From JACNLN01 sp964626495 (GTDB taxonomy: Bacteria; Fidelibacterota; Marinisomatia; Marinisomatales; CAZVFT01): a DNA stretch of 21,684 nucleotides. Below are positions 15,124 through 21,684 of the stretch, one piece after another. How positions within the stretch are numbered: the first letter of the stretch is position 1; the number at the start of each line of letters is the position of its first letter. Where the stretch lies: NCBI GenBank assembly GCA_964626495.1, contig CAZVFT010000040.1:1-21684 (forward strand). Direction: 5' to 3'. The position numbers and the translations under genes are program-made. The notes below the pieces were generated by a model that had not been told where the DNA came from, did no database searches, and worked only from the letters and a program-made list of their open reading frames with translations.

Positions 15124-15738
15124 ATGGCGAAAAAAAAGATACCGTTGCTTAAAGAATTCTTGAAGGGAATCTGGGATGAAAACCCCGTTCTCCATATGTT
15201 GTTGGGATTGTGTCCCACATTAGCCGTAACGAATTCTGCAATCAATGGTCTGGCGATGGGGTTAGCCACGACGTTTGTCCTTCTCAGTTCAAGCATTATC
15301 ATTTCGCTTTTGCGAAAATTAATTCCCCATCAGGTTCGGATTGCCAGCTATATCGTCATCATCGCTACATTTGTGACAGTAGCTGATCGCTTCTTAGCAG
15401 CATACTTCCCAGAAATCAGCAAAGCTCTGGGACCTTACGTTCCTTTGATTGTGGTGAACTGCCTGATCTTGGGTCGGCAGGAAGCTTTTTCATCAAAGCA
15501 CAACACGGGAAGATCGATTTTAGATGGTCTGGGAATGGGAACGGGTTTTATTCTGGTTCTCGTCGTTTTGGGCAGCATCAGAGAAATTCTGGGATCGGGA
15601 ACCCTCTTTTCCCTTCAGATTTTGGGTGACTGGTTTAATCCATGGATAGTGATGATTTTACCGCCTGGTGCCTTTTTAACATTAGGACTTCTCATTGGCT
15701 TGGGTAACTGGTATAACGTAAGGAGAGCAGGCGCTTGA
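15124..15738 (+). CDS. rnfE: Rnf complex membrane subunit E
   Basis: A 204-residue membrane subunit homologous to NqrD, with about six helices. The conserved half-helix cysteines are C30 (LLGLCPTLAVTNSA) and C113 (VVNCLILGRQEAF). In Rnf and Nqr structures the matching cysteines of this subunit and RnfA hold a [2Fe-2S] cluster inside the membrane. The start is ATG at 15124, following a repeat unit and an AT-rich leader without a clear Shine-Dalgarno site. It overlaps rnfA by four bases. The separation from rnfG means that it may need its own promoter or read-through of the inserted hairpins. Confidence 0.93.
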   Translation: MAKKKIPLLKEFLKGIWDENPVLHMLLGLCPTLAVTNSAINGLAMGLATTFVLLSSSIIISLLRKLIPHQVRIASYIVIIATFVTVADRFLAAYFPEISKALGPYVPLIVVNCLILGRQEAFSSKHNTGRSILDGLGMGTGFILVLVVLGSIREILGSGTLFSLQILGDWFNPWIVMILPPGAFLTLGLLIGLGNWYNVRRAGA

Positions 15739-16313
15739 AACTCGTTCTTTTATTCATCTCTGCTGCGATTGTCAATAATTTCGTTCTAACGTACTTCCTT
15801 GGAATATGTCCCTTTGTTGGTGTATCCAAACGAATCTCATCTGCCATAAGTATGGGACTGGCTGTCATGTTTGTGATGACCATAGCTGTTGCTGTGACGT
15901 GGTTAATCTATCACCTGATTCTCGTTCCTTTTCAAGTAGAAATTCTGGAATATGTCGCATTTATTCTTGTAATTGCTTCTCTGGTTCAGCTCGTGGAAAT
16001 GTTCATTCGGAAAGTGAGTAAACCACTTTATGATGCATTGGGAATTTATTTGCCGTTGATAACAACAAACTGTGCTATTCTTGGCCTGGCACTTTTTTCG
16101 GTTTTAAGGGATTATTCATTTACTGAATCTCTCGTTTTCGGAATTGGTGCTGGGAGCGGATTTATGATTGCTCTGGTTATCATGGCGGGGATTAGAGAAG
16201 AGTTGGAGTTGGCAGAGGTACCCAAACATTTTAAAGGAGCTGGTATAACTATGATTGTTGCCGGGAGTTTAGCCCTCGCTTTTATGGGATTTGCTGGATT
16301 AATATCTATTTGA
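15735..16313 (+). CDS. rnfA: Rnf complex membrane subunit A
   Basis: A 192-residue membrane subunit homologous to NqrE, pseudo-symmetric to RnfE. The conserved cysteines are C25 (FLGICPFVGVSKR) and C113 (ITTNCAILGL), matching those of RnfE at nearly the same positions. About six helices are visible, with 'GIGAGSGFMIALVIMAGIRE' as a family signature. The start is TTG at 15735, overlapping the rnfE stop in TTGA, and is supported by AAGGAGA about 9 bases upstream. The family's length and N-terminus agree with this start. Confidence 0.93.
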   Translation: MKLVLLFISAAIVNNFVLTYFLGICPFVGVSKRISSAISMGLAVMFVMTIAVAVTWLIYHLILVPFQVEILEYVAFILVIASLVQLVEMFIRKVSKPLYDALGIYLPLITTNCAILGLALFSVLRDYSFTESLVFGIGAGSGFMIALVIMAGIREELELAEVPKHFKGAGITMIVAGSLALAFMGFAGLISI

Positions 16314-16370
16314 GGAAATATTAAGGTTACATTCAAGGTAAATTTGTCATCAACATAATGTGGATTTAAA

Positions 16371-17207
16371 ATGGAGTTGAATTCATTGATCATCTCTATT
16401 GTTAGTATGGGGGGACTTGGATTTCTGTTTGCAGCTGGATTATCTCTGGCTCATAAGAAACTTAATGTTGAAGATGATCCCAGAATTTCCCTTGTTCTTG
16501 ATGAGCTCCCCGGCATCAATTGTGGAGGTTGTGGGTATCCAGGTTGCACCAGTTTTGCTGAAAACCTCGTAAACGGGGATGTAAATATCAGTGGCTGTCC
16601 CGTTTCAGGTGATGAAGCTATGGAAGAGGTTGGGAATATTTTAGGCATTGAAGTGGAAAAGAGAGAGAGGAAAATTGCTCGTATTCTTTGTCAAGGTGGA
16701 ATTTATGAAACTGTCCGAAAAGCAACCTACGATGGAATAAAAACGTGTATAGCATCAACCCTGGTCAATGGAGGTGACAAACTCTGTCGATACGGTTGCA
16801 TTGGATTTGGTGATTGTGTTCAGGTATGTCCATTTGGTGCTATTAAAATGGGGGAAAACGGACTGCCTGTTGTTGATCCAGAAAAGTGTACCGGAGATGG
16901 GAATTGTGTAGATGCCTGTCCAAGAGAAATAATTGAGCTCCATCCCGAGAGTAACCAGCTGTTTATTCTCTGTAAAAATGAAGACACTCCGAAGGAAGCA
17001 CGAAAAGCCTGCCTGACTGCCTGTATAGGATGTGGAATTTGCGTCCGAGCAGTAGAAGAAGAACAGATCGTTATGGAAAATAATCTGGCCATCATCAATT
17101 ATGATTTGTATGGTAAAGAACCTATTCTGCCTACGGAAAAGTGTCCTACCAATTGCTTGGTTGTGATTCCCAAAGAAACTCCATTAGAAGTAAAAGCTTT
17201 TGCATAA
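16371..17207 (+). CDS. rnfB: Rnf complex subunit B, ferredoxin-accepting iron-sulfur protein
   Basis: A 278-residue membrane-anchored iron-sulfur subunit that takes electrons from ferredoxin. Residues 5-25 form the anchor helix. The N-terminal cluster has C51, C54, C59 and C76 (CGGCGYPGC...GCP). A ferredoxin-like domain follows, with C139, C143, C149, C153 and C173, D176, C179, C183. Here the second cysteine of the last set is Asp (CTGDGNC), as in P. furiosus ferredoxin (CIGDAIC). The C-terminal ferredoxin-like domain keeps C218, C221, C224 and C258, the four ligands of one cluster. It lacks the four expected for the second: V228 stands where a Cys is usual, and 'DLYGKEPILPTEKCP' has no CxxCxxC. 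It lies 57 bases after rnfA and 3 bases before the RseC-like gene. Confidence 0.92.
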   Translation: MELNSLIISIVSMGGLGFLFAAGLSLAHKKLNVEDDPRISLVLDELPGINCGGCGYPGCTSFAENLVNGDVNISGCPVSGDEAMEEVGNILGIEVEKRERKIARILCQGGIYETVRKATYDGIKTCIASTLVNGGDKLCRYGCIGFGDCVQVCPFGAIKMGENGLPVVDPEKCTGDGNCVDACPREIIELHPESNQLFILCKNEDTPKEARKACLTACIGCGICVRAVEEEQIVMENNLAIINYDLYGKEPILPTEKCPTNCLVVIPKETPLEVKAFA

Positions 17208-17210
17208 CAG

Positions 17211-17645
17211 ATGGATAACAACGGTGAATATGGGACGGTAGTTTCCTTAGAAGGTCAGTTTGCTCACATCCAGATCTCAACAACGGATTCCTGTCGAAAA
17301 TGTGGAGCTCGGGTCATCTGTACTCCCACCGATGAGACCTATCGGACAGTTATAGCTTTGAATAGAATTGAAGCAAAAGTCGGAGATTGGGTACTATTCA
17401 CGGATACATCCAACATTATGTTAAAATTAGCAATTATTCAGTATGGAATTCCTCTTGTGGGATTTTTCGCAGGGGTCTTTTTTACATTGGGAATTGGAAG
17501 AATTATTTCCTATCAGGTGGGAGAATTATGGCTTTTTTTGAGTGGGATTATTGGTGTAATTCTTGGAGGTCTGTTTTCTCACTGGAGGATTAAAATAATG
17601 GCTGAAAGTTCCTGCGCATTTTTTAAAATTCAGCAGATTCTTTGA
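17211..17645 (+). CDS. RseC/MucC-like membrane protein
   Basis: A 144-residue protein of the SoxR-reducing/RseC family (PF04246). These are inner-membrane proteins often encoded with rnf genes and thought to link Rnf to redox or envelope control; E. coli RsxC/RseC helps to reset SoxR. The N-terminal part begins 'EYGTVVSLEGQFAHIQI' and carries C28-x2-C31-x5-C37 (SCRKCGARVIC), as is common in the family. Two hydrophobic helices are at about 73-95 and 104-125. The gene starts 3 bases after the rnfB stop and is almost certainly the last gene of the operon. No SoxR gene is seen in the window, so the partner is unknown. Confidence 0.82.
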   Translation: MDNNGEYGTVVSLEGQFAHIQISTTDSCRKCGARVICTPTDETYRTVIALNRIEAKVGDWVLFTDTSNIMLKLAIIQYGIPLVGFFAGVFFTLGIGRIISYQVGELWLFLSGIIGVILGGLFSHWRIKIMAESSCAFFKIQQIL

Positions 17646-17660
17646 TCCTATCTTTTTCCA

Positions 17661-17755
17661 TGAAAATCCCCTAATTTTCAATAGCAAACAAGTGGAAACT
17701 TTTTCATTAATATTTTTCATAATTGAATAAATTATATTCAACATTTTCATTAACG
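17661..17755 (+). promoter_or_regulatory. Repeat-rich leader upstream of the M16 protease
   Basis: This gap holds a TGAAAAT-n6-ATTTTCA hairpin (17661-17680) and a TTGAATA-n5-TATTCAA inverted repeat (17723-17741). It also holds three copies of a TTTTCATwA-type word (17700-17710, 17713-17723, 17744-17753). The hairpin has no T-run. The inverted repeat could be an operator for a dimeric regulator. No promoter with consensus boxes stands out. The regulatory reading is inference. Confidence 0.3.
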
Positions 17756-17767
17756 ATGGAGGAAAAT

Positions 17768-20614
17768 ATGAAGCGTTTCATAACAATTGGACTTATGATT
17801 TTGGTTATTTTTCTGACAGGTTGCAGTCAAGCACCAAAACCTTCTTCACCAACCGAATCTTCTGAAGATGTTTTATCCCTTGATCAGGAATTGCCTATTG
17901 ATGCAAAAGTAGTGACGGGAAAACTAGAAAATGGGGTGACTTATTACATCCGGGAAAATAAAAAACCTGAAAAGAGAGCTGAACTTAGACTGGTAGTAAA
18001 TGCAGGTTCTGTTCTGGAGGATGACAATCAGCAGGGACTGGCTCACCTGTTGGAGCATATGGCATTTAACGGTTCGGAACATTTTGAAAAACAGGAACTG
18101 GTTGATTTTCTGGAATTGGTAGGAATGAAGTTTGGACCGGATCTCAATGCTTACACCAGTTTTGACGAAACGGTTTATATCCTTCAGATTCCTACAGACA
18201 GCCTGGAATTGGTAGAGACAGCTTTTCAAATTCTGGAAGATTGGGCACATGGACTGAAACTGGATGAAGAGGAGATTGACAAGGAACGAGGTGTGGTGAT
18301 TGAAGAATGGCGTCTCGGCAGGGGAGCAGAAGCACGAATGAGAGACAAACAATTTCCAATTTTGTTTAAGGGATCAAAATATGCAGATCGGCTACCCATC
18401 GGAAAGAAAGCCGTTGTTGATACCTGTCACTACGAAACATTGAGAAAATTTTATCAAGATTGGTATCGTCCTGACCTCATGGCGGTAGTGGCGGTTGGGG
18501 ATTTTGATGTAGATTGGGTTGAAGGTCTTATATCTACATATTTCAACAGACTGATTCCTCCTGAAAAGATGAGGACGCGAGAAACTTTTCCTGTGCCGGG
18601 ACATGAGGAAACCCTCTTTGCCATTGCTACAGATCAGGAAGCAACTGTATCTCGGGTAGCGGTTTACTATAAACAACCGTTGCAGGAGGAAAAAACCGTA
18701 GGAGATTATCGTCGCAATATTGTTAGTAATTTATACAACAAAATGCTGAATCAACGGCTGGATGAACTCAAACGTCAAGCTGATTCTCCGTTTCTATATG
18801 GATACTCGCATCAGGGTCAGTTTGTTCGTTCAGGTGAAGTTTACATACTCATGGCAGGTGTTCAAGACAATGGCATTGAGAAAGGATTGGATGCCCTCCT
18901 GACTGAAGCGAAACGTGTGGATCAATACGGTTTTACCTCAACAGAACTTGAAAGAGCGAAAAAGGATCTTTTGCGGTGGATCGAGAATGCATTCGATGAG
19001 CGGGATAAAACTGAATCGAGAAGTTTTACTTGGGAATATGTTAGACATTATCTGACGGAGGAACCCATTCCGGGGATTGAGTATGAGTACGAACTATACA
19101 GGAAATTTATCCCGACAATTGAACTGGAAGAGGTAAATCAACTGGCTCGGGAATGGTTAACGGAATACAACCGGGTCGTCATGGTAAATGCACCGGAAAA
19201 GGAGGGAGTTACTATTCCAGAGGAGGAGCAGTTATTGCAAGTATTTATGGATGTCGAAAATACTACTTTAATACCCTACGAAGACACAACGCTGGATCAA
19301 CCGCTTGTTTCACAGATTCCCGTTGCTTCGGAGATTACATCAGAAAGTTATTTGAGCGATCTTGATCTATATAAATGGGAGCTGGCAAATGGTGTCCGAG
19401 TTCTGTTAAAACCCACCGATTATAAAAATGATGAAATCCTGTTTTCCGCATACAGTCCTGGAGGACATTCTTTAGTAGTGGATGAATATCATGTTGCTGG
19501 TATGGATGCTGCTGATGTGGTAAGGGAGTGTGGTGTTGGTTCTTTTTCCTTTATCGAATTGGAAAAACTTCTAGCTGGAAAAAGAGTGAGGGTTTCCCCC
19601 TATATTCATGAACTGTATGAAGGATTTTCCGGCTCCGCTTCACCGCAGGATATGGAAACTATGTTTCAGTTGATTTATCTCTATTTTACAGCTCCTAGGC
19701 AGGACAGCACAGCATTTCTGGCATACAAGGAGAGGTTACGAGGATTTCTGGAGAATCGAAGCGCACGACCAGAATCAGCTTTCAGAGACACAATTAAGGT
19801 AACCCTGTCTCAGCACCATCCCCGCCGAAGGCCGTGGTCAGTAGAATTACTGGAAGAAATGAATTTGGAAATGTCCTATACTTTTTTCCAGGATCGGTTC
19901 GCAGATGCAGGTGATTTTACTTTCATTTTTGTTGGGAATTTCGATCTTGAAGTGATCCGGTCCTTCGTTGAAACCTATCTTGGTGGATTACCTGCTATCA
20001 ATCAGGAAGAATCCTGGCAGGATGTTGGAGTAGATTATCCAAAAGGAATTATTGAAAAGGTGCTCCGGAAAGGGATGGAACCGAAAAGTATGACTCAGGT
20101 TCGCTTTACAGGAGACTTTGAGTGGAATAGTGAAAATCGCTACATTCTTTCTTCCATGATTCATGCATTTAGAATCAAGTTGCGAGAAGTGCTCCGAGAG
20201 GATATGGGGGGCACTTATGGTGTGGGAATCTGGGGTTCTCCTTCTCATTATCCTGAAGAGGAATATGACATTGGCATTGTCTTTGGTTGTGATCCTGAGA
20301 GGGTAGAAGAACTGACAAATGTTGTATTTATGCAGATTGACAGTTTAAAAACTATTGGACTGACTGAGGTCTATCTGAATAAGGTGAAGGAGGCTCAGCG
20401 TCGTGAGCGGGAAATTACCTTGAAGGAGAATAAATTCTGGCTGAATATTCTCGAATTCTATGATATGCATGGTGAAATTTTATCAGACATTTTGAGATAT
20501 GATGAACTTGTAGAATCTCTCACACTGGAAGACATCCAAAAAGTAGCACAGAAATATTTCAATGTAGAAAATTATGTTCAGGTGACACTATTTCCCGAGG
20601 ATTTGACTGAATAA
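17768..20614 (+). CDS. M16 zinc metalloprotease lipoprotein, PqqL-like
   Basis: A 948-residue peptidase of the insulinase/pitrilysin (M16) family, closest in layout to PqqL-type periplasmic proteases. The start chosen is ATG at 17768, with GGAGG 5 bases upstream; it begins MKRFITIGLMILVIFLTGCS, a lipoprotein signal with the lipobox cysteine at 19. In-frame upstream starts at 17723 and 17756 lack that logic. The active site is the inverted zinc motif H93-LL-E96-H97 (AHLLEHMAFNG), with the third ligand expected at E173 or near it (DKERGVVIEEWR). The C-terminal half, from about residue 530, repeats the fold without an HxxEH and is non-catalytic, as usual. It would act in the periplasm on small or unfolded peptides. 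It follows the rnf operon by 122 bases and has its own terminator. Confidence 0.9.
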   Translation: MKRFITIGLMILVIFLTGCSQAPKPSSPTESSEDVLSLDQELPIDAKVVTGKLENGVTYYIRENKKPEKRAELRLVVNAGSVLEDDNQQGLAHLLEHMAFNGSEHFEKQELVDFLELVGMKFGPDLNAYTSFDETVYILQIPTDSLELVETAFQILEDWAHGLKLDEEEIDKERGVVIEEWRLGRGAEARMRDKQFPILFKGSKYADRLPIGKKAVVDTCHYETLRKFYQDWYRPDLMAVVAVGDFDVDWVEGLISTYFNRLIPPEKMRTRETFPVPGHEETLFAIATDQEATVSRVAVYYKQPLQEEKTVGDYRRNIVSNLYNKMLNQRLDELKRQADSPFLYGYSHQGQFVRSGEVYILMAGVQDNGIEKGLDALLTEAKRVDQYGFTSTELERAKKDLLRWIENAFDERDKTESRSFTWEYVRHYLTEEPIPGIEYEYELYRKFIPTIELEEVNQLAREWLTEYNRVVMVNAPEKEGVTIPEEEQLLQVFMDVENTTLIPYEDTTLDQPLVSQIPVASEITSESYLSDLDLYKWELANGVRVLLKPTDYKNDEILFSAYSPGGHSLVVDEYHVAGMDAADVVRECGVGSFSFIELEKLLAGKRVRVSPYIHELYEGFSGSASPQDMETMFQLIYLYFTAPRQDSTAFLAYKERLRGFLENRSARPESAFRDTIKVTLSQHHPRRRPWSVELLEEMNLEMSYTFFQDRFADAGDFTFIFVGNFDLEVIRSFVETYLGGLPAINQEESWQDVGVDYPKGIIEKVLRKGMEPKSMTQVRFTGDFEWNSENRYILSSMIHAFRIKLREVLREDMGGTYGVGIWGSPSHYPEEEYDIGIVFGCDPERVEELTNVVFMQIDSLKTIGLTEVYLNKVKEAQRREREITLKENKFWLNILEFYDMHGEILSDILRYDELVESLTLEDIQKVAQKYFNVENYVQVTLFPEDLTE

Positions 20615-20643
20615 GTTTTAGGAATTACGGACGTAAATATTAT

Positions 20644-20678
20644 CCAGTAGGATGTGCGTCCTGCTGGAGATTTTTATT
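20644..20678 (+). terminator. Rho-independent terminator after the M16 gene
   Basis: Arms CCAGTAGGA (20644-20652) and TCCTGCTGG (20659-20667) pair over 9 positions with one G-U pair around a 6-base loop. A T-rich run (TTTTTATT, 20671-20678) follows after three bases. It lies 30 bases after the protease stop codon. Confidence 0.75.
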
Positions 20679-20799
20679 AATGAAATGTGGGTCATCACAC
20701 AAATGTCTATCTGACTGTAAGGTGCGTGTACCTGAATGGGAAAAATGGTTCTGATAAAGTGGAAACGCTTGTTAGCTGTTCTTTGGCTCCAAGCCCCAA

Positions 20800-20898
20800 T
20801 CATTTCTTGCCCTGCACAATCCTAATTTTCTCCTCAGTCAGCCCATACAACACATATACCAACGGGTCTATTTTGGTTTGGTGAAGAATTAAAAGTTG
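20800..20898 (-). pseudogene. C-terminal remnant of a type IIG/Eco57I-like DNA methyltransferase
   Basis: On the minus strand, a 32-codon open stretch ends in 'IDPLVYVLYGLTEEKIRIVQG' split as IDPLVYVLYG and LTEEKIRIVQGKK before a TGA at 20800-20802. The pattern 'iD.lVY.LYGLTeeEI.IVeg' is the usual C-terminal tail of Eco57I/type IIG and other N6-adenine methyltransferase-endonucleases. A TAA (20899-20901) lies just upstream in frame, and nothing upstream on this strand resembles the rest of such an enzyme, because the next sequence is the STAS-like gene. I take it as a scrap left after loss or rearrangement of a restriction-modification gene. The evidence is a short motif only. Confidence 0.5.
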
Positions 20899-20956
20899 TT
20901 ATGAAAATAATTAATTTTTCCTCACAATATTAAAATTATTCTTAAATTATATCATT

Positions 20957-21286
20957 ATGAAAGCAGTTGTTAAAATAGCTGACCACACAAATTTTACTCT
21001 CACAAGAGAGTCTGGAAATCGTTTATTCAAATTGATTTCTGATTTTCTTGCGAAACATTATGATATTGAAAAGATTATTTTTGATTTCGAAAATGTCAAC
21101 GATGTTTCCACCTCATTTATACAAGCAACAATATTGAAATTAATTGATATGAACAATGATGTTGAACTCATCAATTTCAACCAATCCATTCGGTTTAAAA
21201 TTGCTATACTTATAAAAATTGCAAAAATTGACCCCCAATTGTTTAAAAAAGCAGATCACTATCCTCAATCACCAGTGTTCGTATAA
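20957..21286 (+). CDS. STAS-like (DUF4325) domain protein
   Basis: A 109-residue single-domain protein of the DUF4325 family, which has a STAS-like fold as in anti-anti-sigma factors. Visible signatures are 'LTRESGNRLFKLISDFL' and 'KIIFDFENVNDVSTSFIQATI', where a beta-strand ends in DF and is followed by the V..vs.SF turn. Families like this often sit beside a GHKL/HATPase protein and may regulate or be regulated by it. Here a HATPase gene does lie next to it, but on the opposite strand and convergent. The role is unknown. Start ATG at 20957 has no clear Shine-Dalgarno sequence. Confidence 0.7.
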   Translation: MKAVVKIADHTNFTLTRESGNRLFKLISDFLAKHYDIEKIIFDFENVNDVSTSFIQATILKLIDMNNDVELINFNQSIRFKIAILIKIAKIDPQLFKKADHYPQSPVFV

Positions 21287-21684
21287 CATCGGTTCGGAAA
21301 CATACTTCCACGAAAGTTCCTAAAAATTCACAATCGTAGTTTGTATAAACATACGGACGATTATTGATAAATTTCACACAACCGTGGTTTGATGCGATAA
21401 ATAGATAGTCACCTGTAAATTTTAGATATTCCCGAAGCGTAGTAAGACCTAAACCGCCTTCTTTGTATGTAGAAACGCCAAATTCCGTTGCGTGGATTAT
21501 TGCTTCTGAGTCTGTTTATTTTTTTGAAAAGCAGGTCTAATTTTCCCGGGTATTCCAATCCCTAAATCACTAATTGAAATCTTTATCGTATTAGAATAAG
21601 ACTGAGCAACAACAAAATAATTTGATACACCAGAATGTCGTAAAATGTTATCAAGTAATTCACCGAATACATCATCAATAAATA
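21140..21684 (-). pseudogene. Frameshifted HATPase (GHKL) domain protein, 5' end outside window
   Basis: The minus strand encodes a histidine-kinase-like ATPase domain in two frames. The 5' part, entering from the right edge, has the N-box 'GELLDNILRHSG' and G1 box 'ISDLGIGIPGKI', then runs to a TAA at 21497-21499. The continuation lies in another frame: 'AIIHATEFGVSTYKEGGLGL' (G2 box) then 'TTLREYLKFTGDYLFIASN' and 'LGTFVEVCFRTD'. The shift falls between 21497 and 21518, next to a run of seven A's; one added A in the TAAAC motif would join them as '..NKTDSEAIIHATEF'. After the domain core, the frame stays open to 21140, overlapping the STAS-like gene by 147 bases. It is either a recent pseudogene or a sequencing error. 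It resembles serine-protein-kinase/anti-sigma-type ATPases. Confidence 0.7.

Noticed and set aside
14722..15195. 157-codon open frame on the minus strand across the repeat region
   Set aside because: It reads antisense through the DUF559 gene, the repeats and the rnfE start, and shows no family features.
20680..20790. Possible integron attC site (GCTAACAAGCGTT on the minus strand)
   Set aside because: The core sites do not fit RYYYAAC/GTTRRRY and no matching second half was found within a plausible distance.

Overview
This 21.7 kb window comes from a bacterial chromosome that looks like an anaerobic or facultative Gram-negative of the FCB group. Evidence: a TonB-dependent receptor with a CarboxypepD_reg-like N-terminal domain, right-handed beta-helix surface proteins of the 'IPGDYGTIQEG' and 'SPFIV...VPAGDN' kinds, a complete Rnf complex, a tungsten-type aldehyde:ferredoxin oxidoreductase, moderately AT-rich DNA, and Shine-Dalgarno signals that are often weak. 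A Marinimicrobia (SAR406), Ignavibacteria or Calditrichota relative would fit; the exact phylum is inference.

Layout. 1-938 (minus): the 5' part of a secreted beta-helix protein gene with a good promoter, then a decayed remnant of a second surface-protein gene. 939-4751 (minus): a two-gene unit, a cholesterol-oxidase-like GMC flavoprotein followed by a TonB receptor. 4892-6852 (plus): a SUI1/YciH factor, a probable zinc phospholipase C-like protein and a TIGR02206/YwaF-like membrane protein. 6853-7166: hairpin-rich and degenerate repeats. 7167-8861 (minus): a long-chain acyl-CoA synthetase. 9169-11031 (plus): the aldehyde:ferredoxin oxidoreductase. 11152-17645 (plus): rnfC-D-G, a 1 kb insertion, then rnfE-A-B and an RseC-like gene. 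17768-20614 (plus): a PqqL-like M16 metalloprotease lipoprotein with a terminator. 20800-20898 (minus): the C-terminal scrap of a type IIG/Eco57I-like methyltransferase. 20957-21684: a STAS-like (DUF4325) gene converging on a frameshifted HATPase gene that runs off the window.

How the genes work together. The oxidoreductase would make reduced ferredoxin from aldehydes and yield acids. The acyl-CoA synthetase could activate acids of suitable chain length. Rnf would oxidise the ferredoxin with NAD+ and build an ion gradient. This is inference from adjacency and family knowledge.

The most unusual structure is inside the rnf locus. A DUF559 (Vsr-like PD-(D/E)XK) nuclease gene sits between imperfect inverted repeats that supply its ribosome binding site and encode its C-terminus. 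A second, internally deleted copy and solo repeat units lie beside it, and a related unit occurs 7 kb away at 6978-7025. This looks like a small nuclease-encoding element with a MITE-like derivative. Other points of note: an Asp ligand and a lost cluster in RnfB, a broken HATPase converging on a STAS-like gene, and two gene remnants too short to be obvious as ORFs.
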